The translations under genes and the position numbers were made by a program. From NCBI GenBank assembly GCA_029433365.1, contig JAQTHZ010000001.1:434001-498000 (forward strand): a stretch of 64,000 bases of DNA. The letters are read 5' to 3'. This document shows, piece after piece, positions 28,393 to 36,817 of the stretch. This DNA comes from Orbaceae bacterium ESL0721 (lineage in GTDB: Bacteria; Pseudomonadota; Gammaproteobacteria; Enterobacterales; Orbaceae). Below the pieces are notes generated by a model. It did not search any database. It worked only from the letters and a program-made list of their open reading frames with translations, and was not told where the DNA came from. Each line of letters begins with the position of its first letter. The first letter of the stretch is position 1.

Positions 28393-30139
28393 GGCTGCTC
28401 CCCTCTAACATATTCTCATTTGCGGCACCTGGTGGCACTAACGGCCAGACATTGGCAAGTTCATCAATACTTACCTGCAAAAGATAAGCAGTTTTGGCGT
28501 TAAATAGCTCATCTAATGCACTCTCAATCTCTGATTTTTGGGTGATTCGCCTACTGGGGATATCAAACGCTTTAGCCAGCATTAAAAAGTCAGGATTATC
28601 AGAGAGATTGGTCTCGCTATAACGTTCCGAAAAAAAGAGCTGCTGCCACTGCCGCACCATGCCAAGGCGTTGATTATCAATCAAGACGATTTTGATCGGT
28701 AACTTTTTCCGTTTAATGGTCGTAAGTTCCTGAACATTCATCATAAATGAGCCATCGCCCGAGATGCAGATTACACAATCATCAGGGCGAGCCAACTGCG
28801 CACCAATTGCCGCCGGCAGACCAAAACCCATCGTACCTAGCCCACTAGAGCTAATAAAATTTTGTGGATTGCTAAACTGCATATGTTGCGCTGTCCACAT
28901 CTGATGCTGCCCCACATCAGTCGTAATAATAGTACTGGCTGATTTACGTTCAGAAATCCGGCGCAGTAGAGCAGGCGCATAGATCGCATCTCCTGGGTGA
29001 TCATAACGAACCCGATGGCTGCTTTTTAAGCAACTTACCGCCTCCTGCCATGGCGCAATTGCCAAGGTAGTTTGGTTTTCTTGTTTTAAGGTCGGTTGCA
29101 AAGTCTGTTGTAGAGCCAGCTGTAACTGAGGTAACACTACTTTGAGATCAGCGCAGATACCAAGCTCAGTTTGATAGAGCTTATTAAGTTCAGCTGCATC
29201 GATATCAACATGTAGCACCTTCGCCTGTTTGGCAAACTCATTCAATTTACCGGTAACGCGATCATCAAACCGCACACCAAAAGCGATCAGTAGATCACAT
29301 GCTTGCACTGCTAAATTGGCCGCTTTCGTTCCATGCATACCAATCAGACCTAAATAGCCGTCACTATCAGACAGAGCTGTGCCTAAACCTTTAAGAGTAA
29401 CCACGGTTGGAATCTCGGTAAATTTAATAAACGCTCTAAGTTCAGCCACCGCATCAGCCAGCCCAACACCACCACCAACATAGAGAATCGGTTTTTGTGC
29501 TGCCATTATCATAGCGACGCCTTGCTGTAGTGTTTCTGATGAGAGGGTGGAATTAAGAGAAGAAGAAGTAGGAAGATGTTGATCAGTCTGATTTAAACTT
29601 TTGCTACTTTGATGATTGGAATCTGAGCAGTCGTTAAGATCATATTTTGCAAGCTGTATATCTTTCGGAATATCGATCAACACCGGACCTTTTCGCCCGC
29701 TGTTTGCAATCGCAAACGCCTCATCTAGTATTGTTGGCAAACTCTCTGGTTTATCAATTAAGTAGCTCTGTTTAGTACAGGCTAATGAGAGACCAAGTAC
29801 ATCAATCTCCTGAAAAGCATCGGTGCCAATAAGTTGATTGGGCACTTGCCCAGTGATAGCAATAATGGGGACAGAGTCTAACAGCGCATCAGCAAGTCCG
29901 GTAATAAGATTGGTTGCCCCCGGTCCTGAAGTGGCAAGGCAGACGCCAGTTTTACCAGTTGCCCTTGCATATCCAATCGCCGACATAGCTGCCCCTTGCT
30001 CATGGCGGCAGAGTACATGTTCGATACCACCATCATATAACGCATCATAGAGCGGCATAATCTGACCGCCAGGGTAACCAAAAACGGTCGTCACGCCATG
30101 CGCTTTTAAGGTTTTAATGATCCACTCTGTTCCTAACAT
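28382..30139 (-). CDS. ilvG: Acetolactate synthase II large subunit
   Basis: A 585-residue TPP/FAD enzyme forming acetolactate or acetohydroxybutyrate from pyruvate. TPP-site Glu in [35 protein letters not shown], and the TPP motif [29 protein letters not shown]. It is intact, unlike the frameshifted ilvG of E. coli K-12. A Ser/Asn/Gln-rich segment ([15 protein letters not shown]..., about residues 166-200) lengthens the linker between the first two domains compared with the ~550-residue family. First structural gene after the ilvL attenuator. Confidence 0.96.
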   Translation of the reverse strand: MLGTEWIIKTLKAHGVTTVFGYPGGQIMPLYDALYDGGIEHVLCRHEQGAAMSAIGYARATGKTGVCLATSGPGATNLITGLADALLDSVPIIAITGQVPNQLIGTDAFQEIDVLGLSLACTKQSYLIDKPESLPTILDEAFAIANSGRKGPVLIDIPKDIQLAKYDLNDCSDSNHQSSKSLNQTDQHLPTSSSLNSTLSSETLQQGVAMIMAAQKPILYVGGGVGLADAVAELRAFIKFTEIPTVVTLKGLGTALSDSDGYLGLIGMHGTKAANLAVQACDLLIAFGVRFDDRVTGKLNEFAKQAKVLHVDIDAAELNKLYQTELGICADLKVVLPQLQLALQQTLQPTLKQENQTTLAIAPWQEAVSCLKSSHRVRYDHPGDAIYAPALLRRISERKSASTIITTDVGQHQMWTAQHMQFSNPQNFISSSGLGTMGFGLPAAIGAQLARPDDCVICISGDGSFMMNVQELTTIKRKKLPIKIVLIDNQRLGMVRQWQQLFFSERYSETNLSDNPDFLMLAKAFDIPSRRITQKSEIESALDELFNAKTAYLLQVSIDELANVWPLVPPGAANENMLEGSSHEE

Positions 30140-30221
30140 GAGATCCTCGCTTATTTTTGTCGTTATCGTCTGTCGTTATAGACTATTTTTTTATAGTCTC
30201 TTATTAAGGAAAATAGCAGGC

Positions 30222-30254
30222 AAAAAAAAACCCTCGCTTTATGGCGGGGGTTTT
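30222..30254 (-). terminator. ilv operon attenuator terminator
   Basis: On the minus strand ACCCCCGC / GCGAGGGT (one mismatch) with loop CATAAA is followed by nine T. The 5' arm CCCCCGC can instead pair with GCGGGGG (30283-30289) in the ilvL region, forming the competing antiterminator. Lies 83-115 bp before ilvG. Confidence 0.9.
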
Positions 30255-30273
30255 ACTGAAAACAGTTTTTAAC

Positions 30274-30351
30274 TCAAAAGCGCCCCCGCGTCGGTATAAT
30301 GACCACGCTAATAATGACAATAATGAGGAGTGCTTTAAGGGAGTTATACAT
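30274..30351 (-). CDS. ilvL: ilvGMEDA operon leader peptide (IlvL)
   Basis: A 25-codon ORF, ATG at 30351, TGA at 30274-30276. It begins MYNSLKA and continues LLIIVIISVVII before PTRGRF. The run of Leu, Ile and Val codons is exactly what attenuation by branched-chain aminoacyl-tRNA requires, and parallels E. coli IlvL (LVVISVVVIIIPP). Ribosome stalling here would free GCGGGGG (30283-30289) to pair with the terminator 5' arm, allowing transcription into ilvG. The leader's own Shine-Dalgarno is weak and I did not find a convincing promoter upstream. Confidence 0.92.
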   Translation of the reverse strand: MYNSLKALLIIVIISVVIIPTRGRF

Positions 30352-30360
30352 AACTTAATT

Positions 30361-30688
30361 TTTACCTGATCTATCTATAATCTTTCAAATAACATAATAA
30401 AAATTGTGCTAACCAAAATACTCGTTTTAAAAAAAAGTGCAACTATTTTGTGCAGAACTTTTTTATTTAACGATTTTTTAGCGCTGCTTATTTAATAATA
30501 GTTTATTGATAGTTTAATCATATATTGATGATTAATTGATCTGAATAGTTCACCAAAAAAGAGCAGAATATTTAACAAAAAAGAGAGAAGAAAAGATAAT
30601 TTAAATATTTAAATCAAATAGTTATAAAAATTAATTTATCACTACATTAATCATAACAACTGAATAACAGTTAATATTTAATGGATGT
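30361..30688. other. AT-rich region upstream of the ilv leader
   Basis: No ORF of interest. It must hold the ilv promoter on the minus strand, but no pair of good hexamers is seen. An imperfect hairpin with AAAAAAGTGC and GCAGAACTTTTTT arms lies at about 30431-30463. Confidence 0.4.
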
Positions 30689-30724
30689 AACGCACTACCA
30701 AGGTAAGTTGATAGTGCGTTTTTT
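30689..30724 (+). terminator. hairpin terminator beyond the MFS gene, T-tract on the plus strand
   Basis: AACGCACTA / TAGTGCGTT, 14-nt loop, then TTTTTT on the plus strand. The only adjacent gene ending here is the minus-strand MFS gene (stop 30730), for which the U-tract is poor; it may act in both directions or serve an unrecognised plus-strand transcript. Confidence 0.6.
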
Positions 30725-30729
30725 AAATT

Positions 30730-31959
30730 CTAATCGAGCGCTTTACCTTTAGTCTCTGGAATTAAGAAGATAAAGGCTAAAGCCGAGAATAGATAAGCAG
30801 CCGAGAGTAGCGCCAACGCATAACTAATTGAGTAGGTATCAGCCAGATAGGCAATTAAAACTTGGGAGATCCCCGCAATCCCGCGCCCTACATTAAAGAT
30901 AATATTTTCAGCACTTGAACGGGCATCGGTTGGGTAGTGTTCTGCCAATAACGCACCATAACCACCCATCATACCATTAACAAAAAAGCCGATAGCAGAA
31001 CCAAAAATGATTAAGATTAACATATCGGTCTGTTGGAAATAGAACCAGATCGAGACTGCAGAGATGAGTAAAAAGATGATATAGGACGGTCTACGACCAA
31101 TCTTGTCACATAACCAGCCAAAAACCACAATACCAAGTGACATACCAATAGTGGTTGAAATCGTCCAGAACAGCGTATTTTTAAAAGGAAGATTAAGCTC
31201 GTTTGCGATCATATTTGGCATCCAAACCATCAAGCCATAAAAGCCAAAATTCTGCACTGCACAGGCAATAATCAACCCAATTGTGGTCGCCGCAACACGT
31301 GGATTTTTGAATAGTTTACCGAGCGAGATCTTATTCTTCTGCTCCGCTTTTAGATTTTGCCAAATTTCTGGCTCTGCTAACCCTTTACGTGTCCAAGCGA
31401 CAAATAGAGCCGGCAACACACCAACCGCAAAGACCCAGCGCCAACCATAATTCACACCAATAAAATTGACAGTTAAGGCAGCTAAGATGATCCCAACCTG
31501 AAACCCTAAAGCAACAATTGAAGTTGCGCGTGAACGGCGATCTTTCGGCCAGCTCTCAGAGACTAAAGTCATACCGATACCAAACTCACCCCCTAGCCCT
31601 AAGCCACTTAAAAAGCGGAAGAGAAGAAATGATTCATAGTTGGGTGAAATGGCACAAAGACCGGTAAAAAGTGAAAAGATGATAATTGTCCAAGAAAATA
31701 CGCGCACACGCCCATATTTATCCGCCAACACCCCAAATAAAATCCCCCCTAACACAGCGCCTAACAATGTTACCGAGGTTAAGGTACCTAGGTCACTATT
31801 GGTAAGATTAAAACTGACGGCAATTAAACTAAAACAGACGCCAAGTAACATCATATCCATACCATCTAAGGCATAGCCAATGGTTGACGCAAAAAGGGTC
31901 TTTTTCTGATAAGGGGTGATAGTATCACCTGACGATGAAGGAGCTAATTGAGATCGCAT
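30730..31959 (-). CDS. MFS transporter, aromatic-acid/sialate-type H+ symporter family
   Basis: A 409-residue 12-segment major facilitator. The signatures GYALDGMDMMLLGVCFSLIA (acidic residues in helix 1), GVLADKYGRVRVFSW and RFLSGLGLGGEFGIGMTLVSESWP fit the family carrying aromatic acids, sialic acid, shikimate and similar organic acids. The substrate cannot be deduced: no catabolic genes adjoin it. The frame opens at TTG 31983, but ATG 31959 has GAGG at 6 bp. A 17-bp direct duplication (CCTATTAAGTCTATA, near 31998 and 32015) lies in its leader. Confidence 0.8.
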   Translation of the reverse strand: MRSQLAPSSSGDTITPYQKKTLFASTIGYALDGMDMMLLGVCFSLIAVSFNLTNSDLGTLTSVTLLGAVLGGILFGVLADKYGRVRVFSWTIIIFSLFTGLCAISPNYESFLLFRFLSGLGLGGEFGIGMTLVSESWPKDRRSRATSIVALGFQVGIILAALTVNFIGVNYGWRWVFAVGVLPALFVAWTRKGLAEPEIWQNLKAEQKNKISLGKLFKNPRVAATTIGLIIACAVQNFGFYGLMVWMPNMIANELNLPFKNTLFWTISTTIGMSLGIVVFGWLCDKIGRRPSYIIFLLISAVSIWFYFQQTDMLILIIFGSAIGFFVNGMMGGYGALLAEHYPTDARSSAENIIFNVGRGIAGISQVLIAYLADTYSISYALALLSAAYLFSALAFIFLIPETKGKALD

Positions 31960-32209
31960 GGTTACCTCGCTAGTAGTTTGCAAAATATAGTAGATTACCT
32001 ATTAAGTCTATATTGCCTATTAAGTCTATAACGAAGATCACTCAATAAAGGCAGCAAAGTATATAACAATAATCACAAAATTTGTAGATCCTGTTTGCTG
32101 ATGATGGTAATAGTGAGTTGTTTTATAATAGTTGGAAAACTTAAGAGATAATGGTAAACCCGATATTGGCAGAACTAATCAATGGATTTTAAATAAAGGG
32201 AATTAACAT

Positions 32210-32503
32210 ATGAATCATATAAATGATTTGATAAATGAATTAAAAATACTGTCACAAGTAAATAATGCTCCTTTACCTGATAATAAATTTTTGTATGCTT
32301 ATGAAAAAGATATAGGATTTAAATTTTTAGAAGATTATTAAAAAGATTTAAAAAACTGAGTAATATTTTTTATGGAAACATTGAACTATTGTCTGTAATA
32401 AAAGAAAAAGTATTCTTCTAAATTAGCAATTGTATTAAAAGAGGTACGTCAGCAATAAGTGTCTTTAGACTGATTACCTATTTGTGAAGATAATTGTAAT
32501 TAA
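32210..32503 (+). pseudogene. decayed SMI1/KNR4 (SUKH) family immunity-protein gene
   Basis: ATG 32210 opens 43 codons (INDLINELKILSQVNNAPLP...YEKDIGFKFLEDY) and then stops at TAA. Shifting the frame continues the protein as KRFKKLSNIFYGNIELLSVIKEK. A further shift gives AIVLKEVRQQ-stop-VSLD-stop-LPICEDNCN. These pieces in order (acidic helix, 'GF.F..DYK..LK..SNIFYGNIELL', 'W/*LPICEDN') follow the SUKH pattern; the second stop is TGA where Trp is expected. At least two frameshifts and two in-frame stops make it a pseudogene. SUKH proteins neutralise polymorphic toxins; no toxin gene remains beside it. Confidence 0.65.
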
Positions 32504-32551
32504 TTTTTTAATTTAATAACATTTAGCACTACCACTTAAAACAGATAATTA

Positions 32552-32589
32552 CTCATCATATCCCGTTAAAACTGACGGGATATGATGAG
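32552..32589 (-). terminator. 15-bp perfect stem-loop after the InvE-domain gene
   Basis: CTCATCATATCCCGT and its exact complement around the loop TAAAACTG, 38 bp after the stop of the minus-strand gene. The U-tract is weak on either strand; termination or 3'-end protection is inferred. Confidence 0.65.
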
Positions 32590-32626
32590 GGTTGCTAACA
32601 AAACATGGTTTGGTTGATAACAAGGA

Positions 32627-34138
32627 TTAAGGTGTTACGCAAGCAAAGCGACCTACCTTGGTAGTTGGATTATCATAATTGATGTAACCGATGTACGAAT
32701 CGACATCACGCTGCCAACTAAGATACTTCTCAGCTACCCAGTACCAATGGTAGTCGAAGTCGCTAGTAGTGTAGTAGTTAAAATTACGTATATCGCCCCA
32801 TTCAGCAAATAGTCCGCCCCCAATTCGTCGTTGATAGTTATTAGGTTGCCCTGCAAGTCCTGCTGTCCAGTTTTGAGATGGAAAATTAGCATTGGTAAAG
32901 TCCGAAACACCCGGTACGCGATATTTAGAACCGTAACTACTTGAACAGTAATTTTCTTTATAACCCCCACCTTCACCAGGTGTTGCGATAAACCATCTAT
33001 TTATGGTAAAGCTATAAATTTTATTTTTTTTCTCTTTGTCTGAATAAAGAATAAAAGTGGTTGGCACGGCTGTACTAGCATTATTGGTGTTGTACCTTGG
33101 TCCAGTTAACGCAATTTTGGCAATATTGCTACTGCCCCCAGTACTTATTGAGATATCTATTCCTGAGTCGCTTGGGCTCTTATCGTAAGTAACATTCTGC
33201 CAAACATCCCAAGCTATAGTTAAATTGAAAAAGAGTCCATGCGCCCCCATAGTTGGGAAGTTGGATGAGGGATTATTTATATCTTGAGGTAAAAATCCTT
33301 TTTGATTATTCCACTGGCTAGCAGGCCCATCCCAATTATAAAATGTATTACTATCACCGAATGGTTGACTACCGCTGTATTGCATGTTTGGTTTTACATA
33401 GCATGTATAAGGCTGTGTATTGGGATGAGGTTTGATGTAATAAGTGGTATTAGCGGCGGTAAAATTAGTGCTATTTGGGTGACCATATTTTGTCAGTAAT
33501 GTCCCTGCCGTATTACTTATTCCTACTTTATAATAGGTAGCGCCATCACAGGCTGATAGAGTATCACCACGGTTTAAAATTTTACCGTTTGAATCCTCAA
33601 TCTGAAGTATTAAGTTGCCAGTAGCAGTAATACCATCTACCCCTTCGCCATCACCATCATCATCATGCCAATAGTCGTGTGAAGAAGAGAATAACTCATT
33701 TAAGCTGATTGAGTTTTTCTCTTTTGGTATTAACATATCGACATCAGCTAATGTTTGCCCTACCAGAGCTAGCTCAATTGGATTGGTTACCGTTGATAGA
33801 TTATTATTCGGTGTGTAGAACCGCCCATCCGATAACTTTATACTAAGTAGTTGTGTAGTGTCGGCATCTTTGGTTTCACCACCATCAAAGGTTAAATAAG
33901 GTGCTGTACCGATAATTACACTTTGGGTCACCGCAGCACTCATTGCAGCACTTGTCGGAAGCGAGATGAGTAGCATCAGAACTGTCAATAATGGGATGTG
34001 CGGAGTCTTGAAAATTGGGTTAAGTGGGTATATTTTAAGTCGCTTATTAATGGTAAATAGCCTTTGAACTTTGGCTTGCGTCAATAGTTGTACTCGGTTA
34101 TTTTGAGGTTTTATTAGTAACTGTTTCCGGTTGCGCAT
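32627..34138 (-). CDS. Secreted stand-alone InvE-type adhesion-domain protein
   Basis: A 503-residue exported protein. An unusually long basic N-terminus (about 45 residues: MRNRKQLLIK..., RLKIYPLNPIFKTP) precedes a hydrophobic signal core LLTVLMLLISLPTSAAMSA. The mature part starts VTQSVIIGTAPYLTFDGGETKDADTT and contains LLSIKLSDGRFYTP, NPIELALVGQTLADVDMLIP, WHDDDGDGEGVDG and, near the end, YQRRIGGGLFAEWGDI and GRFACVTP. This is the pattern of the adhesion domain at the tip of InvE-like invasins in enteric bacteria. Here it has no beta-barrel of its own. ATG 34138 follows AGGTAAG; the TTG at 34168 is less likely. Confidence 0.72.
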   Translation of the reverse strand: MRNRKQLLIKPQNNRVQLLTQAKVQRLFTINKRLKIYPLNPIFKTPHIPLLTVLMLLISLPTSAAMSAAVTQSVIIGTAPYLTFDGGETKDADTTQLLSIKLSDGRFYTPNNNLSTVTNPIELALVGQTLADVDMLIPKEKNSISLNELFSSSHDYWHDDDGDGEGVDGITATGNLILQIEDSNGKILNRGDTLSACDGATYYKVGISNTAGTLLTKYGHPNSTNFTAANTTYYIKPHPNTQPYTCYVKPNMQYSGSQPFGDSNTFYNWDGPASQWNNQKGFLPQDINNPSSNFPTMGAHGLFFNLTIAWDVWQNVTYDKSPSDSGIDISISTGGSSNIAKIALTGPRYNTNNASTAVPTTFILYSDKEKKNKIYSFTINRWFIATPGEGGGYKENYCSSSYGSKYRVPGVSDFTNANFPSQNWTAGLAGQPNNYQRRIGGGLFAEWGDIRNFNYYTTSDFDYHWYWVAEKYLSWQRDVDSYIGYINYDNPTTKVGRFACVTP

Positions 34139-34324
34139 TTTATTTATCTTACCTATGTTTTTTAACAACTTTTTTAAGTTACTCTATATTATCACTAATT
34201 TTATCTTTTTTTACCCCCTCTCATCTATTTTTTTAACTCTTTGTAATGATTGGTTTTAATTTAATGCAAATTTGTTTTAGGTTATACACCTATTTCAATC
34301 AAAATTTTAAAAAAAATAGTGTAC

Positions 34325-34358
34325 AAAGGGTGACAGTGATTTAATTTTCACCCTTTTT
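34325..34358. terminator. terminator-like hairpin in the roxA/InvE-domain gap
   Basis: AAAGGGTGA / TCACCCTTT with T-rich flanks on both strands. It can end transcripts coming from roxA (minus). Confidence 0.55.
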
Positions 34359-34394
34359 CACTGAATTGAAATTTTACGGATTGATCTAGCACTC

Positions 34395-34488
34395 ACTCAT
34401 TCTGGTTAAGTAACTAGAATGAGTAAATACTTCTTTGGTTGGTAATTGTTTTTAATAGTTATTTTTAATAGTTGTTTTTTAATAATTA
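34395..34488. repeat. hairpin and 13-bp tandem repeat downstream of roxA
   Basis: A palindromic stretch ACTCATTCTGGTTA...TAACTAGAATGAGT (34395-34424) is followed by units TTTTTAATAGTTA, TTTTTAATAGTTG and TTTTTTAATAATTA (34449-34488). The remainder of 34139-34554 has no ORF. Confidence 0.65.
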
Positions 34489-34554
34489 ACCTGATTTATT
34501 AATCGACCAAGTTTTGGATTACTGAACTTAGATAAAATCATCACACTCGCAATT

Positions 34555-35664
34555 TTAATCTTCATCTTCAAAGTACCAATAGCCTCTGTTTATAAGATCT
34601 AACATTGCTATTTCGTTATCGCGGATATCTTGGTGGTTGACTGTCTGTTGGGTGCAGAGTTTATTGATAAGATCTATTGGTAGATTGATCTTTTCGCCAT
34701 GAATGTAGCCATTATTGCCCACTTTTAAGATCCGGATACTTGGTACTTTATAGAGGAGATCACCGGCTTGCAGTCGAGCTATAAATTCCGCTAATTGATA
34801 CGGTAGATCAATTGGGACAATATTGAGTTCATGCATTGGTTGGGTGATATGTTTGCCAAACCAGTCGTTAAAGAGCGTTTCGTCTTTGATGAGTGCGATC
34901 ATCTGATCTTGTAATTTAGTAAGTTCGTACTGCTGAAGTTGGTAGGGATCCGCCGGCAGTTTTAGATCTGGATCTTGGTAGAAGATACCACGTGGGAGGT
35001 TGTCGATCACATAGTCGGCAAAATTGCTGAGCAGATCTTGCGATGTCTGAGTTCGAAATCCTACCGAGTAACTGAGTGATTCATTGAGTGATTCACCATT
35101 ATGCGGGAAGCCAATCGGAATGTAGAGGATATCGCCTGCGGTCATCACCTCATCAATAATCGGTTCATAATCTTCGACATGGAGCAGCGCTTTATGGGCG
35201 TTAAATTGTTTATAATTTTCGTTACGATCACCAACGCGCCAACGCCTTTTACCTTGACCTTGGATGATGAAGACATCGTAATTATCAATATGCGGACCCA
35301 CGCCCGCCCCTTTGGTGGCGTAGGAGATCATCAGATCTTCAAACTGCCACTGCGGGATCACCTTAAAAGGTTCGACAATAGTTGCTGCCTCTTGATGCCA
35401 GTGATCAACCGCTTGTACTAGTAAACTCCAGTTGCTATCGCCGAGTTTATCGTAGCTGGTGAAGGGACCAAATTTCGCATCCCAAACACCATTTTTATTG
35501 GTGACAATACGGCTATCGAGCTCCTCTTCCATCGCTAGACCTGCCAGCTCTTCTGGTGTGATTGGATCGATAAAGTCGGGAAACGCTTTGCGTAAAATCA
35601 CCGGTTTTTTCTGCCAGTAGTTGGCTAAAAAGTGATCCCAATTAATCTGTAGTCTATTTTTCAT
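34555..35664 (-). CDS. roxA: 50S ribosomal protein L16 3-hydroxylase (RoxA/YcfD)
   Basis: A 369-residue JmjC-type 2-oxoglutarate/Fe(II) oxygenase that hydroxylates an arginine of ribosomal protein L16 in an oxygen-dependent way. NYWQKKPVILRKAFPDF at the N-terminus, the Fe-binding HIDNYDVFIIQGQGKRRW (H-x-D) and the later PIGFPHNGESL His support the call; a C-terminal dimerisation and winged-helix-like part follows. E. coli YcfD has 373 residues. GGAG precedes the ATG. tatD lies upstream on the same strand across a repeat array. Confidence 0.93.
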   Translation of the reverse strand: MKNRLQINWDHFLANYWQKKPVILRKAFPDFIDPITPEELAGLAMEEELDSRIVTNKNGVWDAKFGPFTSYDKLGDSNWSLLVQAVDHWHQEAATIVEPFKVIPQWQFEDLMISYATKGAGVGPHIDNYDVFIIQGQGKRRWRVGDRNENYKQFNAHKALLHVEDYEPIIDEVMTAGDILYIPIGFPHNGESLNESLSYSVGFRTQTSQDLLSNFADYVIDNLPRGIFYQDPDLKLPADPYQLQQYELTKLQDQMIALIKDETLFNDWFGKHITQPMHELNIVPIDLPYQLAEFIARLQAGDLLYKVPSIRILKVGNNGYIHGEKINLPIDLINKLCTQQTVNHQDIRDNEIAMLDLINRGYWYFEDED

Positions 35665-35706
35665 TTAACGCGCTCCGCTATTTAAATCAGTGACATTTTG
35701 TATCTG

Positions 35707-35798
35707 TTACAAGTTAAATCTCTTACCAGTTAAATCTGTGACAATTTAAACTTTGATAATTAAAACTTTGATAATTTAAATTGTGATAAGTTAAACTG
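35707..35798. repeat. 15/16-bp degenerate tandem array at the 3' end of tatD
   Basis: Two 16-bp units (TTACAAGTTAAATCTC, TTACCAGTTAAATCTG) and four 15-bp units (TGACAATTTAAACTT, TGATAATTAAAACTT, TGATAATTTAAATTG, TGATAAGTTAAACTG). The tatD stop codon (35791-35793) and its last codons lie in the final unit. Confidence 0.9.
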
Positions 35799-36633
35799 TG
35801 ATATTGAATAGTTTGCTAAAGTTTTTTGTTGTCTGCTCAGCAATAGTGGTTAAGGGCACCCCTTTTAGCGCAGCTAGGTACTCTGCCACTTCGCGGACAT
35901 TGGCAGGCTGATTCTCCTTACCGCGGTATGGTACAGGGGCAAGGTACGGTGAGTCGGTTTCGATTAAGATCCGATCTAACGGTACATAACGCGCCACTTC
36001 GCGCAGTGACTCAGCATTTTTAAAAGTAAGAATACCGGAGAAGGAGATATAGAAACCAATATCAAGCAGCTGTTTGGCAGTATCTAGATCTTCGGTAAAA
36101 CAGTGTAAAACACCAGATAATACCTGCTCCTCTTTCAAGATTTTAATCGTATCTTCACGAGCATTTCGTGTGTGAACAATTACCGGTTTACCCAGTTTGC
36201 GCCCAAGTCGAATATGTGCACGAAATGCATCTTGCTGTTTTTCAATATTATCTTGCTGATAGTAGTAGTCGAGCCCTGTTTCACCTAGTGCGACTACGTT
36301 ATCACTCTGCGCTAAAGTTTCGAATAGCGCGAGATCAAATGGCTCATCATCAAGATTTAAGGGATGGACACCACAGGAGAAAGAGAGGCATTGCTGGTAA
36401 GGGTTTAAAATCTGGCGCATTGATCTATAGCCAGACAGAGTGGTTGCCACCGCTAAACAGTGCTGCACATCGCGCTCGGCAGCCACTGCTAATACCTGTT
36501 CTACTGTTTTAGTAGTGTAATCGAGTGTATCTAAGTGGCAGTGCGAATCGACTAAATATAATGGTTTATTGTTACTAATATTTTGATTAGTGATCTGGTT
36601 ATCTGTTTGGTACATAGTTGACATATTTGACAT
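35791..36633 (-). CDS. ycfH: TatD-family metal-dependent deoxyribonuclease (YcfH)
   Basis: A 280-residue TIM-barrel hydrolase. Metal ligands are in VDSHCHLDTLDY, CGVHPLN, ALGETGLDYYY (Glu), VIVHTRNARED, GVLHCFTED and LIETDSPYLAPVP. The sequence around RSMRQIL and VPLDRILIETDSPYLAPVPYRGKENQPANVREVAEYLAALKGV is YcfH-like. An extra ~25 residues precede the usual start (MFLVDSHCHLD in E. coli) and are Asn/Gln-rich (NQITNQNISNN), with tandem ATGTCAA codons at the beginning; the true start may lie further in. The C-terminal codons are part of a repeat array. Confidence 0.9.
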   Translation of the reverse strand: MSNMSTMYQTDNQITNQNISNNKPLYLVDSHCHLDTLDYTTKTVEQVLAVAAERDVQHCLAVATTLSGYRSMRQILNPYQQCLSFSCGVHPLNLDDEPFDLALFETLAQSDNVVALGETGLDYYYQQDNIEKQQDAFRAHIRLGRKLGKPVIVHTRNAREDTIKILKEEQVLSGVLHCFTEDLDTAKQLLDIGFYISFSGILTFKNAESLREVARYVPLDRILIETDSPYLAPVPYRGKENQPANVREVAEYLAALKGVPLTTIAEQTTKNFSKLFNITV

Positions 36634-36817
36634 AGTTTTTAAAATTACTGTCTCTTAAATATAGAAAGTTTAATATGGAGTAAGCAGATTGACCAATAAT
36701 CTTCTTACAGTTGACGACGTTTATAATCTTGATGAAATTGACAATTTTTGCTAAAACTTAATTTTTATAGTGCTAATTATTCAGATCTATTTCACCTCTA
36801 CTACCGGTTATATAAAC

